Assembly: GCA_022424815.1 (NCBI GenBank)
Contig: JAKMGS010000039.1
Location: forward strand, 1 to 14,047
DNA from: Schleiferiaceae bacterium
Lineage (GTDB): Bacteria; Bacteroidota; Bacteroidia; Flavobacteriales; Schleiferiaceae
Reading direction: 5' to 3'
Length of the DNA: 14,047 bases
Under the pieces are notes generated by a model. That model was not told where the DNA came from. It worked only from the letters and a program-made list of their open reading frames with translations, and ran no database searches. The position numbers and the translations under genes are program-made. Positions 1-7,359 of the stretch are shown here, piece after piece. Within the stretch, counting starts at the first letter, position 1, and each line of letters opens with the position of its first letter.

Positions 1-72
1 ATTAATTTTTTGTAAAACTAGGGGTTTAGGTTTATCAAAAGCCCTGAATTACCGTATTTTATGGTTTGGAAA

Positions 73-104
73 TTGCTCTAATTCAATGGCCCTATTTGGG
101 TTTG
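73..104 (+). promoter_or_regulatory. Possible Bacteroidota-type promoter of ppk1
   Basis: TTG at 73-75 is followed after 21 nt by TGGGTTTG at 97-104. This resembles the Bacteroidota pattern of a -33 TTG and a -7 TAnnTTTG, with one mismatch (G for A) in the -7 box. Transcription would start near 109, giving a leader of about 30 nt before the ATG at 140. The rest of bases 1-139 holds nothing I can assign. This is a weak call based on pattern only. Confidence 0.3.
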
Positions 105-139
105 TCAGAGCAGTTAAGATATAGTGTAATGAAAGATTA

Positions 140-2197
140 ATGGATTCAGGTAAACGCTTTTTTAACAGGGATATAAGTTGGTTGCAATTCAATGAACGCG
201 TGCTACAAGAGGCTGAAAATCCTTCGGTGCCGCTTATTGAACGTATTCGATTCTTAGGAATTCATTCAAACAACATGGACGAGTTTTTCCGAGTTCGATA
301 TTCTTCGATTCGTCGGTTTACCCTTGCTGAGAATCAAGGGCTTAATGAAGACCTCGAGGGATATAAACCTTCTAAACTGTTGAAGAAACTCACGGAGATG
401 GTCACCTATCAGCAGGGCAAGAGCCAGGAAATATATAATGCCTTGGAGGAGGAACTTCGTTCTCACGATATAGAGGTGGTTGATGAACGCCAGTTGACTG
501 CGAAGCAAAAGCGTTATATCCGCCAATTCTTTCGTGAAAAAATCAGTCCAGCATTAACAAAATTGATGTTGAGCCAGGCACCGGAATTCCCTTATCTGCG
601 AGACAAAAGTATTTTCTTAGCCGTTCGTATCCTGCAGGGAAAGGACGAACAGTTTTCTATTATTGAAGTTCCTACGGGAGCTGCGGGACGATTCGTAACC
701 CTACCACGTTATGGTAAGCAGTTTGTTATGTATTTGGATGATGTGTTGCGCTTGAACTTGGACAGCATCTTTTACATTTTTAATTACGATAAAATTGAGG
801 CTCATACAGTGAAGATCACACGAGATGCTGAGATCTCGCTGGATGATGATGTGAGTAAGTCTTTCATGGAAAAGGTTCAATTAGGTTTGGCACACCGCCG
901 AGAAGGGGATCCTGTTCGATTCGTGTACGACCGAGAAATTGGTGATCAAACCCTACAGCTTTTAGTGAAAGGACTAGGAATTACTGAGCTTGACAGCTTG
1001 ATTGCAGGAGGCCGTTATCACAACAAAAAAGATTTGATGCGTTTTCCCAACGTTGGGGAGCCGTCCATGGAGCATGAGAAGCTTCCGCAGATTCAGCACC
1101 CGGCGCTTGATCCGAACCGAAGCATTATTGAGGTGATGAGGCGTCAAGATGTGATGCTCTTTACGCCGTACCATGATTTTAGCAATGTGATTCGATTATT
1201 GCGCGAGGCTGCCATCGATCCTAAAGTGCGGGTCATCAAGGTGACCTTGTACCGATTGGCCGATGAAAGCCGAATCATCTCGGCCCTGGTGAATGCTGCT
1301 AAAAACGGAAAAGATGTAACGGTTTTTATTGAGTTGCAAGCCAGATTTGATGAGGCGAATAATATCAAATGGACCAACCAGCTGCGTGCGGAAGGGATAA
1401 AAGTAGTCAGCGGGGTACCGGGATTGAAGGTGCATTCAAAGTTGACATTGATTCGACGCGATGAAGGGGGCGAAAAGTTAAAAGATTATTGCGTCGTTGG
1501 TACGGGTAATTACCACGAAGGCACAGCAAAAGGCTATACAGATTACCACTTGTTGTCTTCTGATAAACGCATAGCACGTGAAGTTCGTAGGGTATTCCAG
1601 TTTATCGAATCCCCGTACAAGCATCAGAAGTACAAGCATTTATTGGTGAGTCCGAACTCCAATCGCGAAGGCTTTTATGCCTTGATTGACCGAGAAATTG
1701 AATTTGCGAAAGCTGGATTAGAGGCCAAGTTTTGGGTGAAGATCAATAGTATCAGCGACCATGGTATGATTGAGAAATTGTACGAGGCGAGTCAGGCAGG
1801 CGTCAAAATTCGATTGATTTTGAGGGGAATCAATTGCTTAAGATTAGACGATCCGGAGCTTTCCGCGAATATCGAAGCCATAAGTATTGTCGATAGATTC
1901 CTGGAGCATACGCGTGCGTTCTGTTTTCATAACAATGGTCAGCCGGAGTATTTTATTTCCTCAGCAGACTGGATGACTAGGAACCTAAACAGAAGGGTAG
2001 AGGTGACCGCGCCTATTTACGACTCTAAGATTCAGCGCCAATTACGTGATCACTTCGAAATCCTTTGGAAGGACAACACAAAAGCACGGATTTTCGATGC
2101 CAATCAATCTAATGTGTACCGTAAGTTGCCCGGGCCGAAGATTAGAGCACAATTGGATCTTCATGAATACGTCAAAAAACAATTGCTGAAAGGATAG
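140..2197 (+). CDS. ppk1: Polyphosphate kinase 1
   Basis: This cytosolic or membrane-associated enzyme reversibly moves the gamma-phosphate of ATP onto a growing inorganic polyphosphate chain, via a phosphohistidine. At 685 aa it is full length for PPK1. The N-terminal domain opens with FFNRDISWLQFNERVL and continues to NNMDEFFRVRY, both hallmarks of the family. The two C-terminal phospholipase-D-like domains carry the KVHSKL motif with H432 (matching the autophosphorylated His of E. coli PPK, H435), GTGNYHEGTAKGYTDYH, and LEHTR with H590 (matching the second essential His). SSADWMTRNLNRRVEV near residues 614-629 is also typical. The ATG at 140 places the conserved FNRDISWL motif near residue 8, as expected. 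A phosphatase of the Ppx/GppA family follows after 3 nt, so synthesis and turnover of polyphosphate are probably co-transcribed. I see nothing odd. Confidence 0.97.
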   Translation: MDSGKRFFNRDISWLQFNERVLQEAENPSVPLIERIRFLGIHSNNMDEFFRVRYSSIRRFTLAENQGLNEDLEGYKPSKLLKKLTEMVTYQQGKSQEIYNALEEELRSHDIEVVDERQLTAKQKRYIRQFFREKISPALTKLMLSQAPEFPYLRDKSIFLAVRILQGKDEQFSIIEVPTGAAGRFVTLPRYGKQFVMYLDDVLRLNLDSIFYIFNYDKIEAHTVKITRDAEISLDDDVSKSFMEKVQLGLAHRREGDPVRFVYDREIGDQTLQLLVKGLGITELDSLIAGGRYHNKKDLMRFPNVGEPSMEHEKLPQIQHPALDPNRSIIEVMRRQDVMLFTPYHDFSNVIRLLREAAIDPKVRVIKVTLYRLADESRIISALVNAAKNGKDVTVFIELQARFDEANNIKWTNQLRAEGIKVVSGVPGLKVHSKLTLIRRDEGGEKLKDYCVVGTGNYHEGTAKGYTDYHLLSSDKRIAREVRRVFQFIESPYKHQKYKHLLVSPNSNREGFYALIDREIEFAKAGLEAKFWVKINSISDHGMIEKLYEASQAGVKIRLILRGINCLRLDDPELSANIEAISIVDRFLEHTRAFCFHNNGQPEYFISSADWMTRNLNRRVEVTAPIYDSKIQRQLRDHFEILWKDNTKARIFDANQSNVYRKLPGPKIRAQLDLHEYVKKQLLKG

Positions 2198-2200
2198 CTT

Positions 2201-3115
2201 ATGCATGTTACGAAACTCGGTGCCATTGATATTGGCTCCAACTCAGTTCGCTGTCTGATTAGCAACGTTGTGTACAAAGGCGGTTATACTTACTACCGCA
2301 AGGTGAGTATGATACGTCTGCCTATCCGATTGGGTCAAGAAGTTTTCCTGAACGGAGCACTAAGTGCTGAAACGGAGGCACGATTTGTTGAAGGTATGCA
2401 TGCGTACCAACATTTGCTGAAAGTGCATGGAGTGGAAGATTTCAGAGCGGTCGCGACTTCTGCCATGCGGGAGGCGGCGAATGGAACGGAATTGGTCAAA
2501 AAAGTGCGTAAATCCACCGGCATTGATATTCAGATCATCGATGGGGCTGAAGAAGCTAGGCTCGTGTTCAACAGCAAGCTGTACGATATCATTCAAGCTC
2601 CGCAAGAATACTTCATCTATATCGACGTAGGTGGGGGGTCCACGGAGCTATCCATTCTGCACGATCAAGATGTTATCGCTAGTGAGAGTTTCAAGATAGG
2701 TGGGGTCCGAGTGATGAATGGTCTCGATACCGAAGAAGAATGGCTACGGATGAAGAAATGGACCGAGCGTCATATGCGAAACTTCCATAACAAAGCGGCA
2801 ATTGGGGCGGGAGGTAATATCAACAAGCTTCACAAGATCAGTTTGCGCTCCCTGAATAAACCTTTGCGATTGAGTTATATCGAGGACCAATTTAATATGA
2901 TCAGTACCCTGGATGTGGAGGAACGTGTGACACAATTGGGCCTAAATTTTGACCGTGCCGATATTATCATACATGCCCTTCCAATATACATGAAGGTCAT
3001 GCAATGGGCCGGCGTCGGAAAAATCTATGTTCCTAAGATTGGGGTATCGGATGGATTGATTCGGGACCTCTACCACAAAGAGTACAAAGAAAAGGTCGAA
3101 GGCCAGGATTCATAA
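2201..3115 (+). CDS. ppx: Exopolyphosphatase of the Ppx/GppA family, short form
   Basis: This protein is predicted to hydrolyse terminal phosphates from polyphosphate and/or the 5'-phosphate of pppGpp. It has the actin-like ATPase fold of the family: phosphate-1 loop DIGSNS at residues 10-15, SAMREAANG near 87-95, IIDGAEEAR at 112-120 with the acidic residues (E117/E118) expected for catalysis, and the phosphate-2 loop DVGGGSTE at 142-149. A later GAGGNINKL segment matches the adenosine-type motif. At 304 aa it has only the two actin-like domains and lacks the C-terminal HD-like domain of the roughly 500-aa E. coli Ppx and GppA, as in many short Ppx proteins. It starts 3 nt after ppk1, so it is probably translated from the same mRNA. 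The choice between exopolyphosphatase and pppGpp phosphatase rests on the ppk1 linkage and is inference. Confidence 0.92.
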   Translation: MHVTKLGAIDIGSNSVRCLISNVVYKGGYTYYRKVSMIRLPIRLGQEVFLNGALSAETEARFVEGMHAYQHLLKVHGVEDFRAVATSAMREAANGTELVKKVRKSTGIDIQIIDGAEEARLVFNSKLYDIIQAPQEYFIYIDVGGGSTELSILHDQDVIASESFKIGGVRVMNGLDTEEEWLRMKKWTERHMRNFHNKAAIGAGGNINKLHKISLRSLNKPLRLSYIEDQFNMISTLDVEERVTQLGLNFDRADIIIHALPIYMKVMQWAGVGKIYVPKIGVSDGLIRDLYHKEYKEKVEGQDS

Positions 3116-3130
3116 GGTATACAGAAAAAC

Positions 3131-3156
3131 GAAAGGGGACCGCCAAGCCCCCTTTC
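3131..3156 (-). terminator. Rho-independent terminator, distal to the peroxiredoxin gene
   Basis: GAAAGGGG (3131-3138) pairs perfectly with CCCCTTTC (3149-3156) around a 10-nt loop. Read on the minus strand the stem is followed by GTTTTTCTG, a U-tract. On the plus strand it is followed by TACC. It therefore suits transcripts arriving from the peroxiredoxin gene, and at best helps ppx termination without a U-run. The position, 16 nt past the ppx stop and between convergent genes, supports the call. Confidence 0.65.
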
Positions 3157-3173
3157 TACCTAAACCGCCATGA

Positions 3174-3190
3174 AAATCTGCTTTCGCAGA
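3174..3190 (-). terminator. GAAA-tetraloop hairpin terminator after the peroxiredoxin gene
   Basis: On the minus strand this reads TCTGC-GAAA-GCAGA followed by TTTTC. It is a 5-bp stem closed by a GNRA tetraloop with a short U-run, about 80 nt beyond the peroxiredoxin stop codon. With the larger hairpin at 3131-3156 it would form a tandem terminator. A third small stem, CCCAA-aag-TTGGG at 3210-3222, lies closer to the stop codon but has no U-tract and is not called separately. Confidence 0.5.
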
Positions 3191-3271
3191 ATGTTCCATT
3201 ACTCTTTAACCCAAAAGTTGGGGGTAGGTTCACACCGGATGCAAAAAAAATATAGCAACCGGCACGTTCCT

Positions 3272-3835
3272 TTAATCTAAGAAGCAGATTTCTCCTTTTT
3301 CCTCAAATGTTTGAAGGGTTTCAACCATGCGCAATGCTTCACTGACCGAACGAACTAGCGTGAAGAAATTCACTATTTGGTGCATAACTACACCTTCTTT
3401 ATTGATCAGGAATAGGCCTCGATAGGCGATCATTTCACCAGAGGCAGTGAGATTTCCTTCCTCGTCGTAGGTCCATTCGCCATTCAAGACGTCGTAATTA
3501 TGAGCAATGGTTTTGTTGGTATCTGCCACCACCGGGTAGGTGATGCCTTTGATGCCACCATCGGCTTTTTCTTTTTGAAGCCAATTCAGGTGGCTAACCT
3601 CAGAATCTGTGGAAACAGCGATTAATTGGACCCCCTTCGCCTCAAACTCGGCTTTGCGCGACTGGAAAGCATGCAATTCGTACGGGCATACCCCGGAAAA
3701 ATCCTTTGGGTAGAAGAACAACAGGACGTATTGACCTGCGTAATCTGATAGAGAAAACTCTTTAACAATCTCGTTGCCATTGACCACTGCTTGTGCAGTG
3801 AAATCAGGCGCTTTTTTACCAACTAAAACAGCCAT
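3272..3835 (-). CDS. Typical 2-Cys peroxiredoxin (AhpC/Prx1 type), divergent at both cysteines
   Basis: This cytosolic thiol peroxidase is predicted to reduce H2O2 or organic peroxides. The 187-aa thioredoxin-fold protein begins VGKKAPDFTAQAV. It carries the peroxidatic motif FYPKDFSGVCPYELHAFQ with C50, matching the family PxxxT/SxxC with Ser in the Thr position, and the conserved Arg in AYRGLF (R139). A second cysteine, C184 in GEIC near the C-terminus, is placed like the resolving cysteine of the Prx1 group. Two oddities stand out. The usual TELHAFQ is YELHAFQ. The usual ending after the resolving Cys (PANW plus more) is only FLD, and the preceding NDLPVGRS-like segment is NFFTLVRS. The loop at about residues 117-134 is longer than in E. 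coli AhpC. It is preceded by 75 nt in which I see no convincing promoter, so it may be the last gene of the upstream minus-strand unit. Confidence 0.93.
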   Translation of the reverse strand: MAVLVGKKAPDFTAQAVVNGNEIVKEFSLSDYAGQYVLLFFYPKDFSGVCPYELHAFQSRKAEFEAKGVQLIAVSTDSEVSHLNWLQKEKADGGIKGITYPVVADTNKTIAHNYDVLNGEWTYDEEGNLTASGEMIAYRGLFLINKEGVVMHQIVNFFTLVRSVSEALRMVETLQTFEEKGEICFLD

Positions 3836-3910
3836 GTGTATTTGTATTTATAGGAATTCAGTGGCTCCAAATTATTGCTTTATGGGCCAAGAACCTAACA
3901 CAAATTTTGA

Positions 3911-4612
3911 TTAGAGGTTTAAGCTGGTACTCATCCATGCAGCCAAGGTCATACCCGCGATGACGAAGATGAGTTTGATCAAGTTGAATTGGTGATTTTG
4001 CGAGCTTTCGAACAAGATGGTAGTACTTACATGTAAGAGAAGACCTACGGATACTGCAAGCATCTGAGGCGCATATTGTGCGATGGTCGTTGCATTGCTG
4101 AGCGTAGCGCCAAATGGGGTGGCTAGGGCGAATAATACCACTACAAGAGCGATGGTCTGCAAGGGTACTTGAGCTTTACGGAGCGCGCCGGTGACCAGTA
4201 AAGCAATGGGCAGCTTGTGTAGGGCTATGGCCCAAAGAAATGTTCCTTGGCTGTGGTCGTGTCCATTCATACCGTTGTCGTTTAAAGGCATGCCTTCAAT
4301 AAAGGCATGTAGCAGTAGCCCAACGATTGCCAGCCATGGAACGGAATTTTTATGGGAATGGAAGTGTCCGTGTTCCAATCCTTCGCTGAGGTAATCAAGC
4401 ATTAATTGGACCCCAAAACCCAGCATGATCCACCACCCCATATGAATATCCCCCTCATGAAATATTTCCGGGACCATATGGGTGAGTAATGTACCAAACA
4501 GGAAAGCACCCGAGAAGGCCAAGAGATATTTGAATGTCTTGGAATCAGTGGGTATAATCCAGGCAGCCCCGGCTCCTAGGGCGACACTGAAGATGAGCGC
4601 TGTCCAAATCAT
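3911..4612 (-). CDS. ZIP-family divalent metal transporter
   Basis: This inner-membrane protein (233 aa, about 8 hydrophobic segments) resembles ZIP transporters, which take up Zn2+ or related metals. The signatures are metal-site helices LLLHAFIEG (H102, E106) and ALHKLPIAL (H132, P135), corresponding to TM4 HxxxEG/DG and TM5 HExPxE. They are preceded by the His-rich loop EHGHFHSHK (residues 80-88) and THMVPEIF (H45, E49) in TM3. A second His patch, GHDH (117-120), lies between TM4 and TM5. In TM5 the usual Glu after His is Lys (HKLP). That is also seen in the human ZIP9 type, so the binuclear site may bind only one metal or have altered selectivity. The start codon overlaps the stop of the upstream methyltransferase gene in ATGA, so translation is probably coupled. 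The substrate metal cannot be read from the sequence. Confidence 0.85.
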   Translation of the reverse strand: MIWTALIFSVALGAGAAWIIPTDSKTFKYLLAFSGAFLFGTLLTHMVPEIFHEGDIHMGWWIMLGFGVQLMLDYLSEGLEHGHFHSHKNSVPWLAIVGLLLHAFIEGMPLNDNGMNGHDHSQGTFLWAIALHKLPIALLVTGALRKAQVPLQTIALVVVLFALATPFGATLSNATTIAQYAPQMLAVSVGLLLHVSTTILFESSQNHQFNLIKLIFVIAGMTLAAWMSTSLNL

Positions 4613-5349
4613 AGATGTGCTGATTTTTCAGCAATGATAATTAATCTATCGCTGTATTCCGGGTCAAATTCGCCTAATTCATAATCGCCGTGAACACTTT
4701 TTACGCGCAAACCGGCTCGTTCCATAAAGGTACGAAGCTCGCCTTCTGAAAAAGCGCGTACGCGTTCTTCGTAGTTAAAAATGGAGCAGCCGTCTTCACT
4801 CAGCTTGATGGATTTTATGATGGTTTGGTCTTCCACGCGTCGAGAGATTTCATAGGTCGCGAGATCTGTTTTTAATAGGTCTTTTGGGACCAATTCTGAC
4901 GCAATCTTCTCCGCATTCATATAGTCTAAAACCAATTTTCCACTCGGTAATAAGGCATTAGCCATGTTTTTAATGGCCTGCTGATGCATCGCATCATCTT
5001 CGAAATATCCGAAACTTGTAAAGAGGTTAAACACCCAGTGTGCGCCTTCCACCTTTAGAGGCTCCAACATATTACCGACTTGAAAACTCAAGTGATCGCG
5101 TGCCATTTCTGAAGCCACTGCGATACTTTCGGGGCTGAGGTCTATGCCCACGGTATGCAGGCCAGATTCGGCCAAGACCATGGCATGCCGTCCGCGTCCG
5201 CAGGCAATGTCTAAGGCACGCTGTCCGTGCTCAACATTCAACGCTTTACACAATGTTAGGATCAATGCACGCGCCTCGTGATGGTCACGGTGGCTATAGA
5301 GATCGTGATAATAGGGGGTATTAAACCAAGTGGCGTACCAAGGGGTCAT
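4609..5349 (-). CDS. Class I SAM-dependent methyltransferase, substrate unknown
   Basis: A soluble 246-aa Rossmann-fold methyltransferase. Motif I is ALDIACGRGRHAMVLAE (about residues 45-61), motif II is VGIDLS (67-72), and a motif IV-like strand NLFTSFGYF follows at 108-116. LPSGKLVLDYMN (134-145) is the post-motif strand typical of the Methyltransf_11/25 group. The C-terminal part ends FDPEYSDRLIIIAEK. Similar stand-alone enzymes are annotated as TehB-like, thiopurine-like or small-molecule methyltransferases, and nothing here identifies the acceptor. It starts 8 nt after the exporter gene and overlaps the ZIP gene by 4 nt, so the three look like one mRNA. The link to two membrane transporters may mean a substrate related to metal, metalloid or sulfur compounds, but that is inference from position alone. 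Confidence 0.85.
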   Translation of the reverse strand: MTPWYATWFNTPYYHDLYSHRDHHEARALILTLCKALNVEHGQRALDIACGRGRHAMVLAESGLHTVGIDLSPESIAVASEMARDHLSFQVGNMLEPLKVEGAHWVFNLFTSFGYFEDDAMHQQAIKNMANALLPSGKLVLDYMNAEKIASELVPKDLLKTDLATYEISRRVEDQTIIKSIKLSEDGCSIFNYEERVRAFSEGELRTFMERAGLRVKSVHGDYELGEFDPEYSDRLIIIAEKSAHL

Positions 5350-5357
5350 AGCTGGTT

Positions 5358-6140
5358 CTACATGTTCAGACCACTAAGATAAGGCTGGAACATTTTAACA
5401 ATAGCGACAATGATTACGGCGATCAGAACGTACCTAGTGATGGTATTTGCTCTGGGGTGCTGAATGACCTTCTTAGCTCCAAATCTGGCACCAATGGAAG
5501 TGCCCACGGCTAAAGACAGTCCATAGGTCCATTCTATGCTTCCGCTCATGGCAAAAATGATAAAAGAGGGAATGGTCATCAAAAAGGCGATAAACAGCTT
5601 CATGATGTTGCCGTCTTTCAAGGCGTATTTAGCCAACAGTACCGCTATGGACAAGAAAAAAATACCGAATCCCATTTGTATAAACCCGCCGTAAATCCCT
5701 AATGCAAAGAAGCTAAGCCAAATGCCTGGAGTGCGTTTTTTCTTAGAGCCGTCGGTGGAAATGAGCCATTTCTTAGGGTTGGTTAGCATCGTGATCAGCA
5801 GGATAATCATGATACAGCCGATGCTGATGCGCATGGCGTCCTCGGGAATGTCTACGGCTAGGTTTGCTCCTATAATGGCGCCGATGATGATGGGTGGAGC
5901 GATGAAATAGCTCTCCTTAATCATGTATTTGGCGCGCTGTGTTTTGGGCAGTGATGAGATGGCGCTGCTGGTTTGGAAGATGGCGCCCACTCGGTTCGTG
6001 GCATTGGCAGCATTAGGGTCGAGACCGACCCACATCAATAGCGGCAAGGTGATGGCCGAACCGTTGCCGGCGACCACGTTTATAAGCCCTGCGAAAAATC
6101 CACCGACGGCCAATGCAATTAAATTCCACCAATCCTGCAT
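5358..6140 (-). CDS. TauE/SafE-family membrane exporter
   Basis: A 260-aa inner-membrane protein with about eight hydrophobic helices arranged as two homologous halves, each opening with a Gly-rich motif: GLINVVAGNGSAITLPLL (18-35) and GIYGGFIQMGFGIFFL (148-163). These, with DPNAANATNRVGA (41-53), are hallmarks of the TauE/SafE (DUF81) group, whose characterised members move sulfite, sulfoacetate or other small anions. The first motif has GNGS where GGGS is usual. I place the start at the ATG at 6140 and not at the upstream in-frame ATGs (6161, 6197), because a perfect TAACTTTG -7 box lies only 5 nt upstream of it and the helical homology begins here. It is the promoter-proximal gene of the unit with the methyltransferase and ZIP transporter. 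The substrate is unknown. Confidence 0.85.
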   Translation of the reverse strand: MQDWWNLIALAVGGFFAGLINVVAGNGSAITLPLLMWVGLDPNAANATNRVGAIFQTSSAISSLPKTQRAKYMIKESYFIAPPIIIGAIIGANLAVDIPEDAMRISIGCIMIILLITMLTNPKKWLISTDGSKKKRTPGIWLSFFALGIYGGFIQMGFGIFFLSIAVLLAKYALKDGNIMKLFIAFLMTIPSFIIFAMSGSIEWTYGLSLAVGTSIGARFGAKKVIQHPRANTITRYVLIAVIIVAIVKMFQPYLSGLNM

Positions 6141-6145
6141 GCGGT

Positions 6146-6153
6146 CAAAGTTA
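6146..6153 (-). promoter_or_regulatory. -7 box of the exporter operon promoter
   Basis: The minus strand reads TAACTTTG, a perfect TAnnTTTG box, ending 5 nt before the ATG at 6140. A CTG 23 nt upstream is the only -33 candidate and is poor. If used, transcription starts at or within a few bases of the ATG, giving a leaderless or nearly leaderless message. The alternative is that the gene starts at 6161 and the match is chance. Confidence 0.4.
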
Positions 6154-6156
6154 GCG

Positions 6157-6164
6157 TACATTTG
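6157..6164 (+). promoter_or_regulatory. -7 box of the rRNA methyltransferase operon promoter
   Basis: TACATTTG is a perfect TAnnTTTG box. CTG at 6135-6137, 19 nt upstream, could serve as a weak -33 element. The predicted start of transcription near 6170 leaves about 14 nt before the GTG at 6184 and rules out the upstream in-frame ATG at 6139 as the main start. Confidence 0.45.
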
Positions 6165-6183
6165 TAGTCTAAAACGCAGAAGG

Positions 6184-7347
6184 GTGCTACAAAACAACGA
6201 CTATCGATTGATCGTAAAGACGCTTTACGGTCTGGAAGACATTCTGGCCAAGGAATTATTGTCCTTAGGTGGCCGAGAAATAAAAACTTTAAACCGTGCG
6301 GTCTCTGTGGTGGGAGATATCGGTTTCGTCTATAAAATTAACATTGCCCTGCGTACGGGTTTGCGTGTTTTGGTGCCCATGTTGGAGTTCGAGATGGGCG
6401 ATGTTGAACATTACTATTCAGAGATCTTCGAACACCCTTGGGAAGAATACTTCGGCTTAGACAAAAGCTTTGCCATCGATGTGGTGGGGACGAATGACCT
6501 TTTGAATCACAGCAGTTTCGCGGGTTTGAAGGCCAAGGACGCTGTAGTGGATCGCTTCCGTGTCGCGAAGGGCGAGCGTCCTTCTGTTGAGCGTGGCACT
6601 CCGGATGTGCCCATACATATCCATATTTATAAGCGTACCGTTCGCGTGTATTTGGACGCCTCGGGTGATTCCTTGCACAAACGCGGCTATCGTTTAAAAG
6701 CCGGTTATGCGCCTTTGAATGAGGTATTGGCGGCTGGAATTATACTCCACAGCAAGTGGAACGGTGGGATGCCTGTGCTGGACCCTATGTGTGGTTCGGG
6801 CACCTTCTTGGTGGAAGCGGCGCTCATTGCACACCAGCTGCCTCCAAATATCTATCGCGAGACATTTGCCTTTCACCATTGGAACGGCTTTGACGAGCAG
6901 ATGTATGTTAAGATTCGAGAAGGGCTGTTGTCAAGAGCGAAGGAATACGAGGGTAAAATCATGGGCCGCGATATGGATGCCTATGCCCTAGAAGCGGCCG
7001 CAGAAAATATTGAGCGCGCCATGTTTGATGATGCTATTCGCATCCGTCAGGCAGATTTCTTCGAAGCGGAGCCGCCGGCCGATAAAGGGCTGTTGTTGAT
7101 CAACCCACCTTATAATGTTCGTATTCAGGCACAGACTCATAAGATGTACCGTGAGATGGGGGATACGTTGAAGGCCAAATATGCCGGATGGGAAGTGTAT
7201 TGGATCACCTCGGATATGGAGGCCATTAAGAGTATAGGATTACGTCCGTCAAGAAAATGGAACCTGTTCAACGGTGAACTGGAATGTAAATTGCTTCGTT
7301 TTGATATGTACGAAGGGACGAAAAAGATCCATAAATTAAAGTCATAA
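6184..7347 (+). CDS. THUMP-domain class I RNA (guanine-N2) methyltransferase, RlmL-N-terminus-like
   Basis: Predicted to methylate a guanine N2 in 23S rRNA, by similarity to the N-terminal half of E. coli RlmL (m2G2445). The 387-aa protein starts with the ferredoxin-like/THUMP region (KTLYGLEDILAKELLSLGG through about residue 160, with KAKDAVVDRF and VRVYLDASGDSLHKRGYR). The catalytic domain follows, with motif I LDPMCGSGTFLVEAA (D200-G206) and the motif IV signature NPPYNVR (307-313) of N2-/N6-methylating enzymes. The GTG at 6184 is chosen as start because it sits just before the conserved N-terminal strand and just after a good -7 box. The open frame extends upstream to 5923, but that part is antisense to the exporter gene and has no homology-like features. 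A start at the ATG at 6139 is less likely. It is followed closely by an exported protein gene and priA. Confidence 0.9.
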   Translation: MLQNNDYRLIVKTLYGLEDILAKELLSLGGREIKTLNRAVSVVGDIGFVYKINIALRTGLRVLVPMLEFEMGDVEHYYSEIFEHPWEEYFGLDKSFAIDVVGTNDLLNHSSFAGLKAKDAVVDRFRVAKGERPSVERGTPDVPIHIHIYKRTVRVYLDASGDSLHKRGYRLKAGYAPLNEVLAAGIILHSKWNGGMPVLDPMCGSGTFLVEAALIAHQLPPNIYRETFAFHHWNGFDEQMYVKIREGLLSRAKEYEGKIMGRDMDAYALEAAAENIERAMFDDAIRIRQADFFEAEPPADKGLLLINPPYNVRIQAQTHKMYREMGDTLKAKYAGWEVYWITSDMEAIKSIGLRPSRKWNLFNGELECKLLRFDMYEGTKKIHKLKS

Positions 7348-7359
7348 TTGGACCCAAAT

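Noticed and set aside
3623..4407. Repeated ATTAATTGGACCCC at about 3623 and 4394
   Set aside because: Both copies fall inside coding regions and encode a similar GVQL(I/M) peptide in unrelated proteins with common codons. There is no flanking similarity, so it is treated as chance.
5923..6183. In-frame upstream extension of the rRNA methyltransferase open frame
   Set aside because: It is wholly antisense to the exporter gene, has no THUMP or methyltransferase features, and lies upstream of the good -7 box at 6157-6164. The gene is taken to start at the GTG at 6184.
6141..6197. In-frame upstream extension of the exporter gene (ATGs at 6161 and 6197)
   Set aside because: It would place the TAACTTTG box inside the coding region and add a hydrophilic leader before the first membrane helix. 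The ATG at 6140 fits the family and the promoter better, though 6161 is not excluded.
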